From: Herminiimonas arsenicoxydans | Lineage (GTDB): Bacteria > Pseudomonadota > Gammaproteobacteria > Burkholderiales > Burkholderiaceae_D | Reading direction: 5' to 3' | NCBI GenBank assembly: GCA_000026125.1 | Contig: CU207211.1 | Span: 124,001 to 188,000 of the forward strand | DNA: 64,000 nt | In this document: positions 47,444 through 58,935 of the stretch, one piece after another | Numbering within the stretch: position 1 is the first letter of the stretch | Layout: every line of letters begins with the position of its first letter | The notes under the pieces: generated by a model | Told to the model about the DNA's origin: nothing | Databases searched by the model: none | What the model saw: the letters and a program-made list of their open reading frames with translations, nothing else | Position numbers and translations under genes: made by a program

Positions 47444-47818
47444 ATGCGCCTGCCCACCTTTCTCAAGCGCCCTCGCACTGCCAGGCAGATAGTCGGACAA
47501 ATGGGCGAGGACGAGGCCTTGCGTTATTTGCAGAAACAGGGCCTGGCATTGATCGAACGCAATTTTCGCTGCAAGGGCGGTGAAATCGATCTGGTGATGC
47601 AGGATGGCGATACGCTGGTGTTTGTCGAAGTACGCAAGCGTGCCGACAAAAATCATGGCGGTGCCGCTGCCAGCGTCACGCCTGAGAAACAAAAGCGCCT
47701 GATCGTCGCGGCGCATATTTTTCTGCAGCGCTACAAGATGCCGCCGGCCTGTCGCTTCGACGTGATTGCGATCGATGCGACAGAAATGAACTGGCTGAAA
47801 AACGCCATCGAATCCTGA
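47444..47818 (+). CDS. UPF0102/YraN family endonuclease-like protein
   Basis: The 124-residue protein belongs to the YraN family with a restriction-endonuclease-like core: GQMGEDEALRYLQKQG, then the metal-binding pattern GGEIDLVMQDGDTLVFVEVRKR (D, ExK-like). The true function is not established. It follows the yraM-like gene by 18 bases and precedes diaA. Confidence 0.88.
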   Translation: MRLPTFLKRPRTARQIVGQMGEDEALRYLQKQGLALIERNFRCKGGEIDLVMQDGDTLVFVEVRKRADKNHGGAAASVTPEKQKRLIVAAHIFLQRYKMPPACRFDVIAIDATEMNWLKNAIES

Positions 47819-49136
<1,318 letters not shown>

Positions 49137-49157
49137 TCTTTAAATAATGATTGCCGG

Positions 49158-49188
49158 CTGACAACCGGCTGTTTCGGAATGCTATATT
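49158..49188 (+). promoter_or_regulatory. Possible promoter of lemA
   Basis: CTGACA (49158-49163) and TATATT (49183-49188) resemble -35 and -10 boxes, but the spacer of 19 bases is long. The start would fall near 49195, inside the first arm of the dolP terminator. Support is moderate. Confidence 0.35.
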
Positions 49189-49190
49189 GG

Positions 49191-49221
49191 CCGCGCGACA
49201 GTTTGTCGCGCGGCTTTTTTA
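49191..49221 (+). terminator. Strong terminator after dolP, directly before lemA
   Basis: CCGCGCGAC (49191-49199) pairs perfectly with GTCGCGCGG (49205-49213), followed by CTTTTTTATT. The lemA Shine-Dalgarno GGAG begins about two bases beyond it. Confidence 0.85.
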
Positions 49222-49232
49222 TTGGAGAAAAC

Positions 49233-49823
49233 ATGGCAGCAGTGTTCGTTCTACTGGCAATCATGGCGATCGTTGTGTTCTGGGGCGTGGGTGTGTACAA
49301 CCGCATCGTCGCCATGCGCAACTATTTCAGGAATGCGTTTTCCCAGATCGACGTGCAGCTCAAGCGTCGCTACGACCTGATACCGAATCTGGTCGAAACT
49401 GCCAAAGCCTATATGGCGCACGAACGCGAAACCCTAGAAGCGGTGATAGGCGCGCGCAATCAGGCTGTGAACGCGAATAAAAAAGCGGCCGGGGATCCGG
49501 CTGATGCCGCCGCCTTCAGGCAAATGGTCGCCGCCGATGGCGTGCTGAATGCATCGCTGGGCAAACTGTTCGCGCTGTCCGAAGCCTATCCCGATCTGAA
49601 AGCCAATCAAACGATGATGCAGTTGAGCGAAGAACTCACCAGCACCGAGAACCGGATCGCCTTTGCGCGGCAGGGATATAACGATAGCGTGATGTCGTAT
49701 AACACCGCGATCGAACAATTTCCCGGTTCGCTGATCGCCAACAGCTGCGGCTTCAAAAAGGCTGAACTGCTGGAATCAACAGAAACACCTGAAGAGCGCA
49801 AGGCCATCAAGGTAACGTTCTGA
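49233..49823 (+). CDS. lemA: LemA family protein
   Basis: The 196-residue protein has an N-terminal transmembrane helix (about 3-20) and the long-helix LemA fold, with YNRIVAMRNYFRNAFSQIDV and KRRYDLIPNLVETAKAYM, and NRIAFARQGYND near the C-terminus. The role of LemA is not settled; it often accompanies HtpX-like M48 proteases, as here, 79 bases upstream of one. Confidence 0.92.
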   Translation: MAAVFVLLAIMAIVVFWGVGVYNRIVAMRNYFRNAFSQIDVQLKRRYDLIPNLVETAKAYMAHERETLEAVIGARNQAVNANKKAAGDPADAAAFRQMVAADGVLNASLGKLFALSEAYPDLKANQTMMQLSEELTSTENRIAFARQGYNDSVMSYNTAIEQFPGSLIANSCGFKKAELLESTETPEERKAIKVTF

Positions 49824-49902
49824 TTGTAGCGATGCCCGTCACTATTCGGCACGTTCCGGCGCGCATGCGTGACGCACGCCCATGCTCGCATCGTTTCCGC
49901 AC

Positions 49903-51858
49903 ATGAATTTCTTTGAACAGCAGGACCACGCGCGACGCCAGAGCAGGACACTGGTGATGCTGTTCGCGCTGGCGGTGCTGGCGATCGTCCTCGCGGTCAA
50001 CCTCGCACTGGCCCTGCTCTTCATCTGGGTGCAGGGCCAGCCTTTGAGCGGTGCCCATTCCTATCCGAAGGGATTTTTCGCTACCAATACTCTGGTTACT
50101 CTGGGTTTGATCGCCGGCGGGACGATGATCGAGCTGTTCAATCTGCGTGATGGCGGCGATGCGGTGGCGCGCATGGCGGGCGGCACGGTCGTGGCGCCGA
50201 ATACGGCGGATGTGCGTGAACGCCGTTTGCTCAATGTGGTGGAAGAAATGGCGCTGGCGTCCGGCATTGCCTGCCCCAGCGTGTATGTGCTGGCGCGTGA
50301 AACTTCGATCAATGCGTTCGCTGCCGGTTATAACGCGAATGAAGCAGTGATCGCGGTGACGCAGGGTGCGCTCACTCGCCTGACGCGCGATGAACTGCAA
50401 GGCGTGATCGGCCATGAATTCAGCCACATCCTGAATGGCGACATGCGCCTGAATGTGCGCCTGATCGGTGTGCTGTTCGGGATACAGATGATTGCCGGCT
50501 TCGGTCGGCATTTGATGAGCTTCGGCTGGCAGACCGTGGATGCCGGGGAACGCAATGGCAAAGGCACGCCGCTGCATATGGCGATATGGGTCGTCGGCGG
50601 CACACTGTTTGTGATTGGTTATGTCGGGATTTTTTTCGGACGGGTCATCAAATCGGCGCTGTCGCGGCAGCGTGAATTTCTGGCCGATGCCAGTGCGATT
50701 CAATTCACCCGCAACCCGGATGGTCTGGGCAATGCCTTGCGCAAGATAGGCGGACTCACGCGTCGTGGCGGCGCCGATGCGCAGATCCGGCATCCGAACG
50801 CGGAGCAGTTGTCGCATCTGTTTTTGAACGCGGTGCGGCCCGGCTTGCTGGCGACCCACCCTCCCTTGCGCGAACGGCTGCGGCGTATTTACGGCCGCGA
50901 TGTCGCGCTGCTGGATGTGCCGGAAGCGGTGGATGCAAGCACAGTCTTTTCTGCTGCTCCGGAACGTTTGCCGGATCTGCCTTATGTCGCGGCGGGCCTT
51001 GCTGACGGCGAACCGGATATGCAGGCAGCCAGTGCGGCGATTGCGCAAACGGCGGCGCATGCTTATGGAGATGGTGCGCCGGAAGGAGCCCGGCTGGCGC
51101 CAGAAATAGACCAGGCGGTGCGCGAGCCGCATGCGGCGACGGCGCTCGTCTATGCCTTGTTGCTGTTGCGTTCCACCGCACAAAACGATAGATCCGCCGT
51201 GCTGTCGAGCCATCTGCCGCAACAGGCAGGGCAAGTCACAGCGCTGCTTCTGGCACTGAAGCAGTTGCCGGGCCATGCGCGTTTGCCGTTGCTGGATCTG
51301 GCCATGCCGGCCCTGCGTCAGCTCACGCTTGCTGAGCGTGCACCGCTGTTGGCGAATGTCACCCGCCTGATCGCGGCCGACCAGCGCATCAGTCTGGATG
51401 AATTCGTGTTGCAAACCGTGCTCACGCGTCGCCTCGACATGCATGCCGGTCGTGCTGTGCCGGTCAGGTTCCTGTCGCTGCCGGAACTGCAGCATGAAAG
51501 TGCGGTGCTGTTTTCACTGACGGCGCATGTGATGGCGTCGTTGCTGCATCAGCCGGCAGTCAGCCTGTTCATGCGGGCGGCGATGGCATGTCCGCAGCTG
51601 ACCCTGTCGGAACGGGATTTGCTCGCTGCACATGCGCTGGATTTCGGCATCGTCAAGGCCGCGCTTGATCGCAGCAATCAGCTGGCGCCGCTGGCCAAGC
51701 CGGTCCTGATCAAGGCAATGCTGGCGATGGTCGGCGAGCCTGCAGCAATCCCGCTGCTTGCCGCCGATCTGTTGCGTGCGATGTGCGCGGCGCTGGATGC
51801 GCCGATGCCGCCGCGCGTTGCCGAGGTATATGCAGCGTCCGGCTGGCCGGATGTCTGA
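49903..51858 (+). CDS. M48 family membrane metalloprotease with extra C-terminal domain
   Basis: The 651-residue protein starts with two membrane helices (about 20-45 and 60-80). It then has the M48 zinc site GHEFSHILNGD with H171 and H175, two more helices, and the third zinc ligand region REFLADASAIQFT. HtpX is about 290 residues; here about 330 further residues follow, helical and Ala/Leu-rich, which I cannot assign. Together with lemA it suggests a membrane-protein quality module. ATG at 49882 is an alternative start. Confidence 0.85.
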   Translation: MNFFEQQDHARRQSRTLVMLFALAVLAIVLAVNLALALLFIWVQGQPLSGAHSYPKGFFATNTLVTLGLIAGGTMIELFNLRDGGDAVARMAGGTVVAPNTADVRERRLLNVVEEMALASGIACPSVYVLARETSINAFAAGYNANEAVIAVTQGALTRLTRDELQGVIGHEFSHILNGDMRLNVRLIGVLFGIQMIAGFGRHLMSFGWQTVDAGERNGKGTPLHMAIWVVGGTLFVIGYVGIFFGRVIKSALSRQREFLADASAIQFTRNPDGLGNALRKIGGLTRRGGADAQIRHPNAEQLSHLFLNAVRPGLLATHPPLRERLRRIYGRDVALLDVPEAVDASTVFSAAPERLPDLPYVAAGLADGEPDMQAASAAIAQTAAHAYGDGAPEGARLAPEIDQAVREPHAATALVYALLLLRSTAQNDRSAVLSSHLPQQAGQVTALLLALKQLPGHARLPLLDLAMPALRQLTLAERAPLLANVTRLIAADQRISLDEFVLQTVLTRRLDMHAGRAVPVRFLSLPELQHESAVLFSLTAHVMASLLHQPAVSLFMRAAMACPQLTLSERDLLAAHALDFGIVKAALDRSNQLAPLAKPVLIKAMLAMVGEPAAIPLLAADLLRAMCAALDAPMPPRVAEVYAASGWPDV

Positions 51859-51989
51859 TGTCTGCGCACACAAGCGTTTTCCACGTGATCCGCCTGACCT
51901 GACTATAATAGACACAGCGATACAGGCATAAAACGCAGACATCACTGCACAGAGATAAAACACAAACGCAACATCCCGGATTGTCGATT

Positions 51990-52514
51990 ATGCAAACATC
52001 AGTTCCCGCAACTCAAAAACGCAACTGGCTCAAGATAGTGATCTTGCTCATTATCGTGGCGCTGGCTGTGGTCGGCTATCTTTCCGTATCGAAGAAGGAA
52101 GCGATTCCGGAGGTAACCTTCGTCAATCTACAGGGACAGAAAATCACCTCGCAGGATTTACGCGGCAAAGTGGTGATGATCAATTTCTGGGCAACTTCCT
52201 GCACGACGTGCGTGAAGGAAATGCCGGAGATGGTAGAGACTTTTAATAAATACAATGCGCACGGGCTGGAGTTCATCGCGGTCGCGATGGCTTACGATCC
52301 GCCTAACTATGTGTTGAATTTTGTCGAAACGCGCAAGTTGCCGTTTACCGTGGCGCTCGATACGCAAGGCGAGCTGGCAAAATCGTTTGGCAATATCCAG
52401 CTGACGCCAACCACGCTGGTAATAGACAAGAATGGTCACGTCATCAAGAAGTATGTCGGCGAACCTGATTTCGCCGCCTTGCACCAGTTGCTGGAAAAAG
52501 CACTGGCAGTCTGA
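51990..52514 (+). CDS. TlpA/ResA-like thioredoxin-fold protein
   Basis: The 174-residue protein has one N-terminal membrane helix (about 13-31) and a periplasmic thioredoxin domain with active site WATSCTTC (C71, C74) and a cis-Pro region QLTPTTLVID. It probably reduces or exchanges disulfides in exported proteins such as cytochromes. It lies 131 bases after the protease gene and tail to tail with prmC. Confidence 0.87.
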   Translation: MQTSVPATQKRNWLKIVILLIIVALAVVGYLSVSKKEAIPEVTFVNLQGQKITSQDLRGKVVMINFWATSCTTCVKEMPEMVETFNKYNAHGLEFIAVAMAYDPPNYVLNFVETRKLPFTVALDTQGELAKSFGNIQLTPTTLVIDKNGHVIKKYVGEPDFAALHQLLEKALAV

Positions 52515-52535
52515 TTCTGGCGCTATCGTTTTAAA

Positions 52536-53366
52536 TTATGCGCGGGATTTCTTCCCGCCGCTGACGCGTTCGATCTGTGCCAGATCGCGCCAGCTTTGCA
52601 CTTCCCCAAAACCATTTTCCGCAAGCAAGCCGCGCACAGCCGCAGCCTGATCGTAGCCATGTTCCATCAAGAGCCAGCCATCATCGGATAGATGATCTGC
52701 TGCATGTTCGCTGATGATGCGCAAGGCCGACAAGCCGTCGGCGTGATCGCTCAGCGCGTCTATCGGCTCGAAACGTAAATCGCCTTCCGATAAATGCCGG
52801 TCGCCGGCGACGATGTAGGGCGGGTTGGATACGATCAGATCGAATTGCCGCCCGTCCAATGCCGCAAACCAGTCGCTGCGCAAACACTCCACCCTGGCTT
52901 TGTGCCGGTGCGCATTGGCGGATGCCACTGCCAGTGCAGCTTCGCTGACATCGAGCGCTGTTACGACGGCATCAGGCCGGGCATGCGCAATGGCGATGGC
53001 AATGGCACCCGAACCGGTACCCATGTCCAGCACGCGGCCCTGTTGCGGCAAGCGCTGCAAGGCCAGCTCGACCAGCAATTCGGTATCCGGCCGCGGAATC
53101 AGTACGGCAGGGCTGACTTGAAACGACAGGCCGTAGAATTCGCGTTCGCCGAGCAGATAGGCCATCGGTTCGCCGGCCATGCGGCGCGCAAACAGCGTCG
53201 CAAGTTGCTGCGCTTCGGCGGCATTCAGCACGCGTTCGGCGTTGGTAATCAACTGTACGCGCGACAACTGCGTGACGTGACCGATCAGCATGCGCGCTTC
53301 GAGTTGCTCTACCGGTGCGCGGCGCAGGATGGCTGCAATTGTGTCGCCGGCCAGGATGACTGTCAT
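52536..53366 (-). CDS. prmC: Release factor glutamine methyltransferase PrmC
   Basis: The 276-residue enzyme methylates the GGQ glutamine of release factors. It has an N-terminal helical domain, the SAM-binding VLDMGTGSGAIAIAIA and the catalytic NPPYI motif. It lies downstream of its substrate gene prfA, but dsbB stands between them. Confidence 0.93.
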   Translation of the reverse strand: MTVILAGDTIAAILRRAPVEQLEARMLIGHVTQLSRVQLITNAERVLNAAEAQQLATLFARRMAGEPMAYLLGEREFYGLSFQVSPAVLIPRPDTELLVELALQRLPQQGRVLDMGTGSGAIAIAIAHARPDAVVTALDVSEAALAVASANAHRHKARVECLRSDWFAALDGRQFDLIVSNPPYIVAGDRHLSEGDLRFEPIDALSDHADGLSALRIISEHAADHLSDDGWLLMEHGYDQAAAVRGLLAENGFGEVQSWRDLAQIERVSGGKKSRA

Positions 53367-53394
53367 GGGTGTAAAGGTCGTGCAAGAAAGCGCA

Positions 53395-53871
53395 TCACGA
53401 TTTTTTCCGGAATGCCGTATGCAGCAGGAAGAGTGCTATGACAATAAACCAGACCAGTGCCCATTGCGGTATCGACAGGCCCATGATGGGCGCATACTCA
53501 GTCGTGCACAAACCATCGGCCTGTAACAGGAAGGGCAACAGCTTCGCAGTCGGAATCGTGTTCAGTGAGGTTTCCAGCGGATCGATGCCGCAGGAAACGG
53601 TCGGATGCGCCTTGATGTAGATGTGCCAGCCGGCGACACCAGCGCCTGCCAGCGATGCCAGCGCAGCCAGTGCCGCACCGATTCTGGCAGTGACTTCCGT
53701 GCGGAAGGCCGTGACCAGGCAAATCAGTGCGATAGCGGCGAAGGCGTAACGCTGGATCACGCACAGCGGGCAGGGCAGCATGTTTTCCACATGCTGAAGA
53801 TAGAGCGCCACTGCCAGCAGCAGCAGGGACGCCAAGGCGACTGCGAACAAAACGGGTCTGGAATTTTTCAT
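53395..53871 (-). CDS. dsbB: Disulfide bond formation protein DsbB
   Basis: The 158-residue membrane protein has four helices and the two periplasmic cysteine pairs of DsbB: C34/C37 (PCPLC) and C94/C122 (SCGIDP and GLCTTEYAP). It reoxidises DsbA with quinone. The gene sits between prfA and prmC on the same strand, with gaps of 56 and 28 bases. Confidence 0.92.
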   Translation of the reverse strand: MKNSRPVLFAVALASLLLLAVALYLQHVENMLPCPLCVIQRYAFAAIALICLVTAFRTEVTARIGAALAALASLAGAGVAGWHIYIKAHPTVSCGIDPLETSLNTIPTAKLLPFLLQADGLCTTEYAPIMGLSIPQWALVWFIVIALFLLHTAFRKKS

Positions 53872-53927
53872 CGTACTATCCTGAGAAACAATGCGCGATA
53901 TGAGTGGAAGTCATGGAAATAGTTGCA

Positions 53928-55010
53928 TCAGACGGCATCGCCCAGTGCGGCCAGCAAGTCGGCCTGGTGTTCCGCCGCCAGCGCATTGGTCAGCTCGGTC
54001 AGATCGCCGTCCATGATGAAGTCGAGCTTGTACAAGGTCAGGTTGATGCGGTGATCGGTCATGCGTCCTTGCGGGAAATTATACGTGCGTATGCGTTCGC
54101 TGCGGTCGCCCGAGCCGATCAGCGATTTGCGCGTGGCCGCTTCCTGCGATTGCTGTTCGCGCAACTGTACATCCTTGATGCGCGCCGCCAGGACTTTTAA
54201 TGCGGATGCCTTGTTCTTGTGCTGGCTGCGATCGTCCTGGCATTCGACCACGATGCCAGTCGGGATGTGCGTGATGCGCACCGCCGAATCGGTTTTGTTG
54301 ATGTGCTGGCCGCCGGCGCCGGATGCGCGATAGGTATCGATGCGCAAATCGGCGGGGTTGATGTTGACGTCTTCCACTTCGTCCGCTTCAGGCATCACGG
54401 CGACGGTGCAGGCCGAGGTGTGGATGCGACCTTGTGTTTCCGTTGCCGGCACGCGCTGCACGCGGTGGCCACCGGATTCGAATTTCAGTTTTGAATACGC
54501 ACCGTTGCCGACGATGCGTACGATCACTTCCTTGTAGCCGCCGACTTCCGAGGCGGATTCCGACACCATTTCTATCTGCCAGCGATTGCGTTCGGCAAAG
54601 CGCGTGTACATGCGCAGCAGATCGCCGGCAAACAATGCCGACTCGTCGCCGCCGGTGCCGGCACGGATTTCCAGAAAAATATTGCGTTCGTCGTTCGGAT
54701 CTTTCGGCAGCAGCATTTTTTGCAGGTCGAGTTCCAGCTGTTCCATGCGCGTCTTCGCGGCAGCCATTTCTTCCTGTGCAAATTCCTTCATGTCCGGATC
54801 GGACAGCATGCCCTGCGCATCCTTGATGTCGTTGTCGGCCTGCGTGTAATTGCCGTACAGCGCGACCAGCGGGCCGAGTTCGGCATGCTCGCGCGTCATC
54901 TTGCGATAGTTGTCCATATTGGACGTGGCGTCTTCCTGCATCAGCAGCACATTCAATTCGGCCAGCCGCTCGGTCAATTGATCGAGCTTGGCGAGCATGG
55001 AAGGTTTCAT
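53928..55010 (-). CDS. prfA: Peptide chain release factor 1
   Basis: The 360-residue class I release factor recognises UAA and UAG. The codon-reading loop region lies near residue 185 ([20 protein letters not shown]), and the GGQ that triggers hydrolysis is near residues 233-235 ([16 protein letters not shown]). An ATG one codon upstream (55013) is the alternative start. It follows hemA, a common order. Confidence 0.96.
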   Translation of the reverse strand: MKPSMLAKLDQLTERLAELNVLLMQEDATSNMDNYRKMTREHAELGPLVALYGNYTQADNDIKDAQGMLSDPDMKEFAQEEMAAAKTRMEQLELDLQKMLLPKDPNDERNIFLEIRAGTGGDESALFAGDLLRMYTRFAERNRWQIEMVSESASEVGGYKEVIVRIVGNGAYSKLKFESGGHRVQRVPATETQGRIHTSACTVAVMPEADEVEDVNINPADLRIDTYRASGAGGQHINKTDSAVRITHIPTGIVVECQDDRSQHKNKASALKVLAARIKDVQLREQQSQEAATRKSLIGSGDRSERIRTYNFPQGRMTDHRINLTLYKLDFIMDGDLTELTNALAAEHQADLLAALGDAV

Positions 55011-55148
55011 CATGATTTTTCAGTCTGGTATGCGGAGGGTAATTCTGGCAGTGTGCGCGTGCGGTGTGAAACAGGCGGCAAACAATAATTTTGCAAATGA
55101 ATCTGCAAACGATTCTGCAACAGCGTGCAGAAAGTGCGAACAGCGTCG

Positions 55149-56438
55149 CTAGCGTTTGGTACGGAACAGCTGCGGCAGCAGGGCAGCGAGGCGTGTGCGT
55201 TCGTCGCCCTGTGCGTTGTTCAAGGCCTGTTGCGGGCCATGCAGGAATTTTGCGGTCAAGCCTTTCGACAGGGCTTCCAGTACGGCGTCTATATCTTCAC
55301 CCTTGGCCAGTAATTTGCGCGCACGTTCCAGTTCTATCATGCGCATCATCTCGCTGGATTCGTGCAAGTCCTGGATGACTGGCACCACGGCGCGCGCATC
55401 GATCCAGTGCATGAACGATTGCACGCGTGTTTCGATGATGGCCTCTGCCTGCGTGACTGCAGCCTGGCGGTTTTCCAGGCCGGTTTGTACAAAGGTGCCA
55501 AGATCGTCGACGGTGTACAGGAAGACGTCATCCAGTCGACCGATTTCGGTTTCGATATCGCGCGGCACCGCCAGATCGACCATGAACATCGGTTTGTGGC
55601 GGCGCGCCTTGATGGCGCGTTCGACCATGCCGAGTCCGATGATGGGCAGCGATGACGCGGTCGATGAAATGACGATGTCGTAGCTGGCCAACTGGTCCGG
55701 CAAATCGGCCAGTCGTATGGCGCGGCCGTTGAAGCGATGCGCCAGCGTTTCGCCGCGTTCCAGTGTGCGGTTGGCGATGGTCAGCGATTTCGGATTCTGG
55801 GCGGCGAAGTGCGTTGCGCATAACTCGATCATTTCGCCGGCGCCGATGAACAGTACGTTCTGTTCCGAGATCGTATCGAAGATGCGTTGCGACAAACGCA
55901 CCGAAGCGGCGGCCATAGACACGCTGTGCGCACCGATTTCAGTATTGCTGCGCACTTCCTTGGCGACCGCAAACGTGCGCTGGAACATCTGATGCAGATA
56001 AGTGCCGAGTCCGCCTGCCGCTTCCGCCTGCCGCACGGCATCTTTCATCTGTCCCAGAATCTGCGGTTCTCCCAGCACCATCGAATCGAGGCCGGAGGCG
56101 ACGCGGAATGCATGGCGTACTGCATTGTCTTGCGGCAGCGCGTACAGATATGGGCGCAGTTCCGAATACGGCAGCTTGTGATAGTCGGCGAGGAAATGCG
56201 CAGTGAGATCGATCGCTTCGTTGACGCCGCCCGGCTGGTGGCTGGCGGCATACAGTTCGGTGCGATTGCAGGTCGACAGTATCGCCGCTTCGTCAGAATA
56301 CGTCTTGCTGTCGCTGCGGCCGTACCATACGCGTGCGGACGCCACCGCCTGACCGAGCTGGTCAGCGGGAAAGGCTACCTTTTCGCGCAGGGAAACCGGC
56401 GCGGTAGTGTGGTTTAGGCCGACGGCGAGCAGTTGCAT
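55149..56438 (-). CDS. hemA: Glutamyl-tRNA reductase HemA
   Basis: The 429-residue enzyme reduces Glu-tRNA to glutamate-1-semialdehyde, the first step of tetrapyrrole synthesis. The catalytic cysteine is C57 in [16 protein letters not shown]-binding [12 protein letters not shown] and a C-terminal dimerisation helix are present. The ATG at 56438 gives the family start [13 protein letters not shown]; the longer frame to 56504 is unlikely. It is the first gene of hemA-prfA-dsbB-prmC. Confidence 0.95.
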   Translation of the reverse strand: MQLLAVGLNHTTAPVSLREKVAFPADQLGQAVASARVWYGRSDSKTYSDEAAILSTCNRTELYAASHQPGGVNEAIDLTAHFLADYHKLPYSELRPYLYALPQDNAVRHAFRVASGLDSMVLGEPQILGQMKDAVRQAEAAGGLGTYLHQMFQRTFAVAKEVRSNTEIGAHSVSMAAASVRLSQRIFDTISEQNVLFIGAGEMIELCATHFAAQNPKSLTIANRTLERGETLAHRFNGRAIRLADLPDQLASYDIVISSTASSLPIIGLGMVERAIKARRHKPMFMVDLAVPRDIETEIGRLDDVFLYTVDDLGTFVQTGLENRQAAVTQAEAIIETRVQSFMHWIDARAVVPVIQDLHESSEMMRMIELERARKLLAKGEDIDAVLEALSKGLTAKFLHGPQQALNNAQGDERTRLAALLPQLFRTKR

Positions 56439-56519
56439 TTGTGGCACGAATATCCGTAGTGGGCTGTGCGTATTATAGCCTGTTGCACTATGGCACAAGG
56501 GCATTGCCGTACGACAGCA

Positions 56520-58919
56520 TTACGGCATTGAATTGGCGGCGAGTGGCAGGGTCAGCGTAAAGGTTGTACCTTTGCCAGCCGTACTGCTAAAGCGGATTTC
56601 GCCCTGGTGGCGTTCGATGACGGTCTTTACAAATACCAGCCCCAGTCCGACGCCCTCATGGCGCGGCTGGTTGGGCAAATCAACGCGCTGAAAACGCTGG
56701 AACAGCTTGCCCTGATCGGCTTCGGCTATGCCGTAACCATGATCGCGGATGTTGCACACGACATGGGTCTGATCGTTCAGTTGCTGTGCCCGGGCCGAGC
56801 ACTGAATCTTGGTGTGATCCGGGCTGTAATTGATGGCATTGGAAATCAGATTGGTCAAGGCGCGGGTCATCAATACGCGATCCACATTGACCGGATATTC
56901 ACCTTCTGCAATATCCACCTGCAGATCGATGTGCCGGCTTTTTGCCAGCGACCACATTTCATCTGCAGCATCGAACAGCATATCCTGGAAGTCGACTTCT
57001 TCCAGTCGGTATTCCTGCGATTCTGCGCGCGCCAGTTGTACAAAATTGTCCGCCAGACCGAGTGTCTTGCGGCAGGCTTTTTCGATGCGAGTGAAGAGCT
57101 CCTGCTGCGACAGGGCTGAAGAGCTTTCCTGCTGCAATTCCAGCAGTGCCAGAATGGAGGCTTGCGGTGCGCGCATGTCATGCGACAGGAAGCGCAAGGT
57201 TTCATCGCGACTGCGCTCGGCGGCGCGTATCGTGGAAATGTCCAGAATGCTGACGATCCAGCCGGTCAGCAGATTGTCGGCCGAATAGCAGGGTGCGCTT
57301 TTGACCAGCAGGTCGCGGCCTTTGTGATCCTGTACGGAGATGCCGTTGCTCAGTGCTGCTGCATGCTCGAGATCAAGCAGTTGCGGCCAGTCGAAAGACA
57401 GATTGGCGGCTTGATCGACCGGTTGCGGCATCTTCAGTTGCTGCAGCAGCTCGATGACGGACAGGCCGCACACTTCGTCGTAGCCGATACCCCAGTAATA
57501 ATTGTTTGCATGCTTGTTGGCGAGCAGGATGCGGCCATCGATGGTCGTGACGAGCGTCGCATCGGGCAGATTATCCAGATTGTCGGATACGAACTGGCGC
57601 AGATCGCGCACACGCCGCGCGGCATTTTCCATGGCCGAAATACGCTGCTCCAGGACATCGGTCATTTCCATGCTGTGCGCCGCAGGCTGCTGTTCCGGCA
57701 GCAAATGCGGCTCCCTGTTGAGGCGGTCGAACTCCTGCCCCAGATAAGTAATGGCCACTTCCAGCCGACGCCAGCTCCATAGCGGATACGAGATGGTGAC
57801 GGCGATGAGGGCTATCGATGGCGGCAGCCATATACCCATGTAACACAAGCCGATATAGCTGGCAGCAATGGTGGTCAATAGCCACATGAGCGCCGCAAAC
57901 AGGGCGCGGCGCGGCGACAGCAGCAGGTAACCCAGCATGGCCATGAACACCGGCGTCACGGTAAACAGCATGGCCTCCCAGGCATTGGCGAGGCGTATGC
58001 GTTCGCCGTTCAGCAGACTGCTCAGTATCTGTGCGTGAATTTCAACGCCAGGCATCGCTCCCGTAGACCCTGAAACAGGCGTTGGATAGGAATCCGACAT
58101 GCCCAGTGCAGTGGCGCCTACCAGCACGTATTTGTCGGTGAAGAATTCATCCGGGACTTCGCCGCGCAAGACCGACACGTAAGGTACTGATCGCACATGG
58201 CCGGTGCTGCCGGTAAACGGGATGTGCATTTGATCGGCGCGTTGCCAATTGTCGATGCCGGAAAATGTGGGTGCTTCCTTGTCTTGAGCCGGCATGCGGG
58301 CAGCCTGTGCCGGGTTGCCTGTCGCCAGCAATGCAGCGGAAAATTGCGGCCACCATACGTCATGCTGCCCTTCGCGTAAAAAGACGCTGCGCACCACGCC
58401 ATCGCTGTCATACGCCAGATTGATATGGCCGAGCGCATGCGCTGCACGTGCCAGTTCGGGCGTCGGCAGGCTCACAGTCAGGCCGCGACCGGCATTGGTC
58501 ATCGTGACCGGCAAAACCGTACGACCGTTTTGCCTCAATGCGGCAGCCAGTTGCTGGTCGCCGGAAGAGGTGGCGCCCGGCTGATGTGGTTCGGCTTCGG
58601 ACATGATGACATCGAAGCCGATGGCCCGCGGCATGGCCCGGTTCAGTCGCTGAATCAGTTCTGCATGTGTTGCCCGCGACCAGGACGGCCAGCGGCCGAG
58701 TTCAGACAGACTGTAATCGTCGATTGCGACGATGATGATGTCTTCGTTTGCGGCTGCGCTTTTGGTGGATAAAAACAGATCGTATCGCGCCTGGTCCAGT
58801 CGCCCGAGGCCGTTTTGCCAGCCGAGAATGGCGGTGATAGTCAGCAGGATGGTGGACAGCACCAGCCATTCGCGTAGTGCAAGACGTCGCCCAAGCGGGG
58901 AGAGCCAGCGTTTTTTCAT
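56520..58919 (-). CDS. CHASE2-domain sensor histidine kinase
   Basis: The 799-residue kinase has an N-terminal membrane helix (about 18-36), a large periplasmic CHASE2 domain (about 45-330, with VAIDDYSLSELGRWPWS-like pattern and SDSYPTPVSG), then three membrane helices. A PAS domain (about 460-550) and HisKA with H580 in FLSHDMRAPQ follow, and a HATPase with EGVGLGLVFVKTVIE. The start at 58919 lies 16 bases after the FecR-protein stop; an upstream ATG at 58985 overlaps that gene. It is the last gene of a three-gene operon. Confidence 0.88.
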   Translation of the reverse strand: MKKRWLSPLGRRLALREWLVLSTILLTITAILGWQNGLGRLDQARYDLFLSTKSAAANEDIIIVAIDDYSLSELGRWPSWSRATHAELIQRLNRAMPRAIGFDVIMSEAEPHQPGATSSGDQQLAAALRQNGRTVLPVTMTNAGRGLTVSLPTPELARAAHALGHINLAYDSDGVVRSVFLREGQHDVWWPQFSAALLATGNPAQAARMPAQDKEAPTFSGIDNWQRADQMHIPFTGSTGHVRSVPYVSVLRGEVPDEFFTDKYVLVGATALGMSDSYPTPVSGSTGAMPGVEIHAQILSSLLNGERIRLANAWEAMLFTVTPVFMAMLGYLLLSPRRALFAALMWLLTTIAASYIGLCYMGIWLPPSIALIAVTISYPLWSWRRLEVAITYLGQEFDRLNREPHLLPEQQPAAHSMEMTDVLEQRISAMENAARRVRDLRQFVSDNLDNLPDATLVTTIDGRILLANKHANNYYWGIGYDEVCGLSVIELLQQLKMPQPVDQAANLSFDWPQLLDLEHAAALSNGISVQDHKGRDLLVKSAPCYSADNLLTGWIVSILDISTIRAAERSRDETLRFLSHDMRAPQASILALLELQQESSSALSQQELFTRIEKACRKTLGLADNFVQLARAESQEYRLEEVDFQDMLFDAADEMWSLAKSRHIDLQVDIAEGEYPVNVDRVLMTRALTNLISNAINYSPDHTKIQCSARAQQLNDQTHVVCNIRDHGYGIAEADQGKLFQRFQRVDLPNQPRHEGVGLGLVFVKTVIERHQGEIRFSSTAGKGTTFTLTLPLAANSMP

Positions 58920-58935
58920 CAAGTGCTTGAGCTGT

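Noticed and set aside
49807..51495. 562-codon minus-strand frame antisense to the M48 protease
   Set aside because: The plus-strand protein has membrane helices and the HEFSH zinc site; the antisense product is Arg/Gln/His-rich with no family features.
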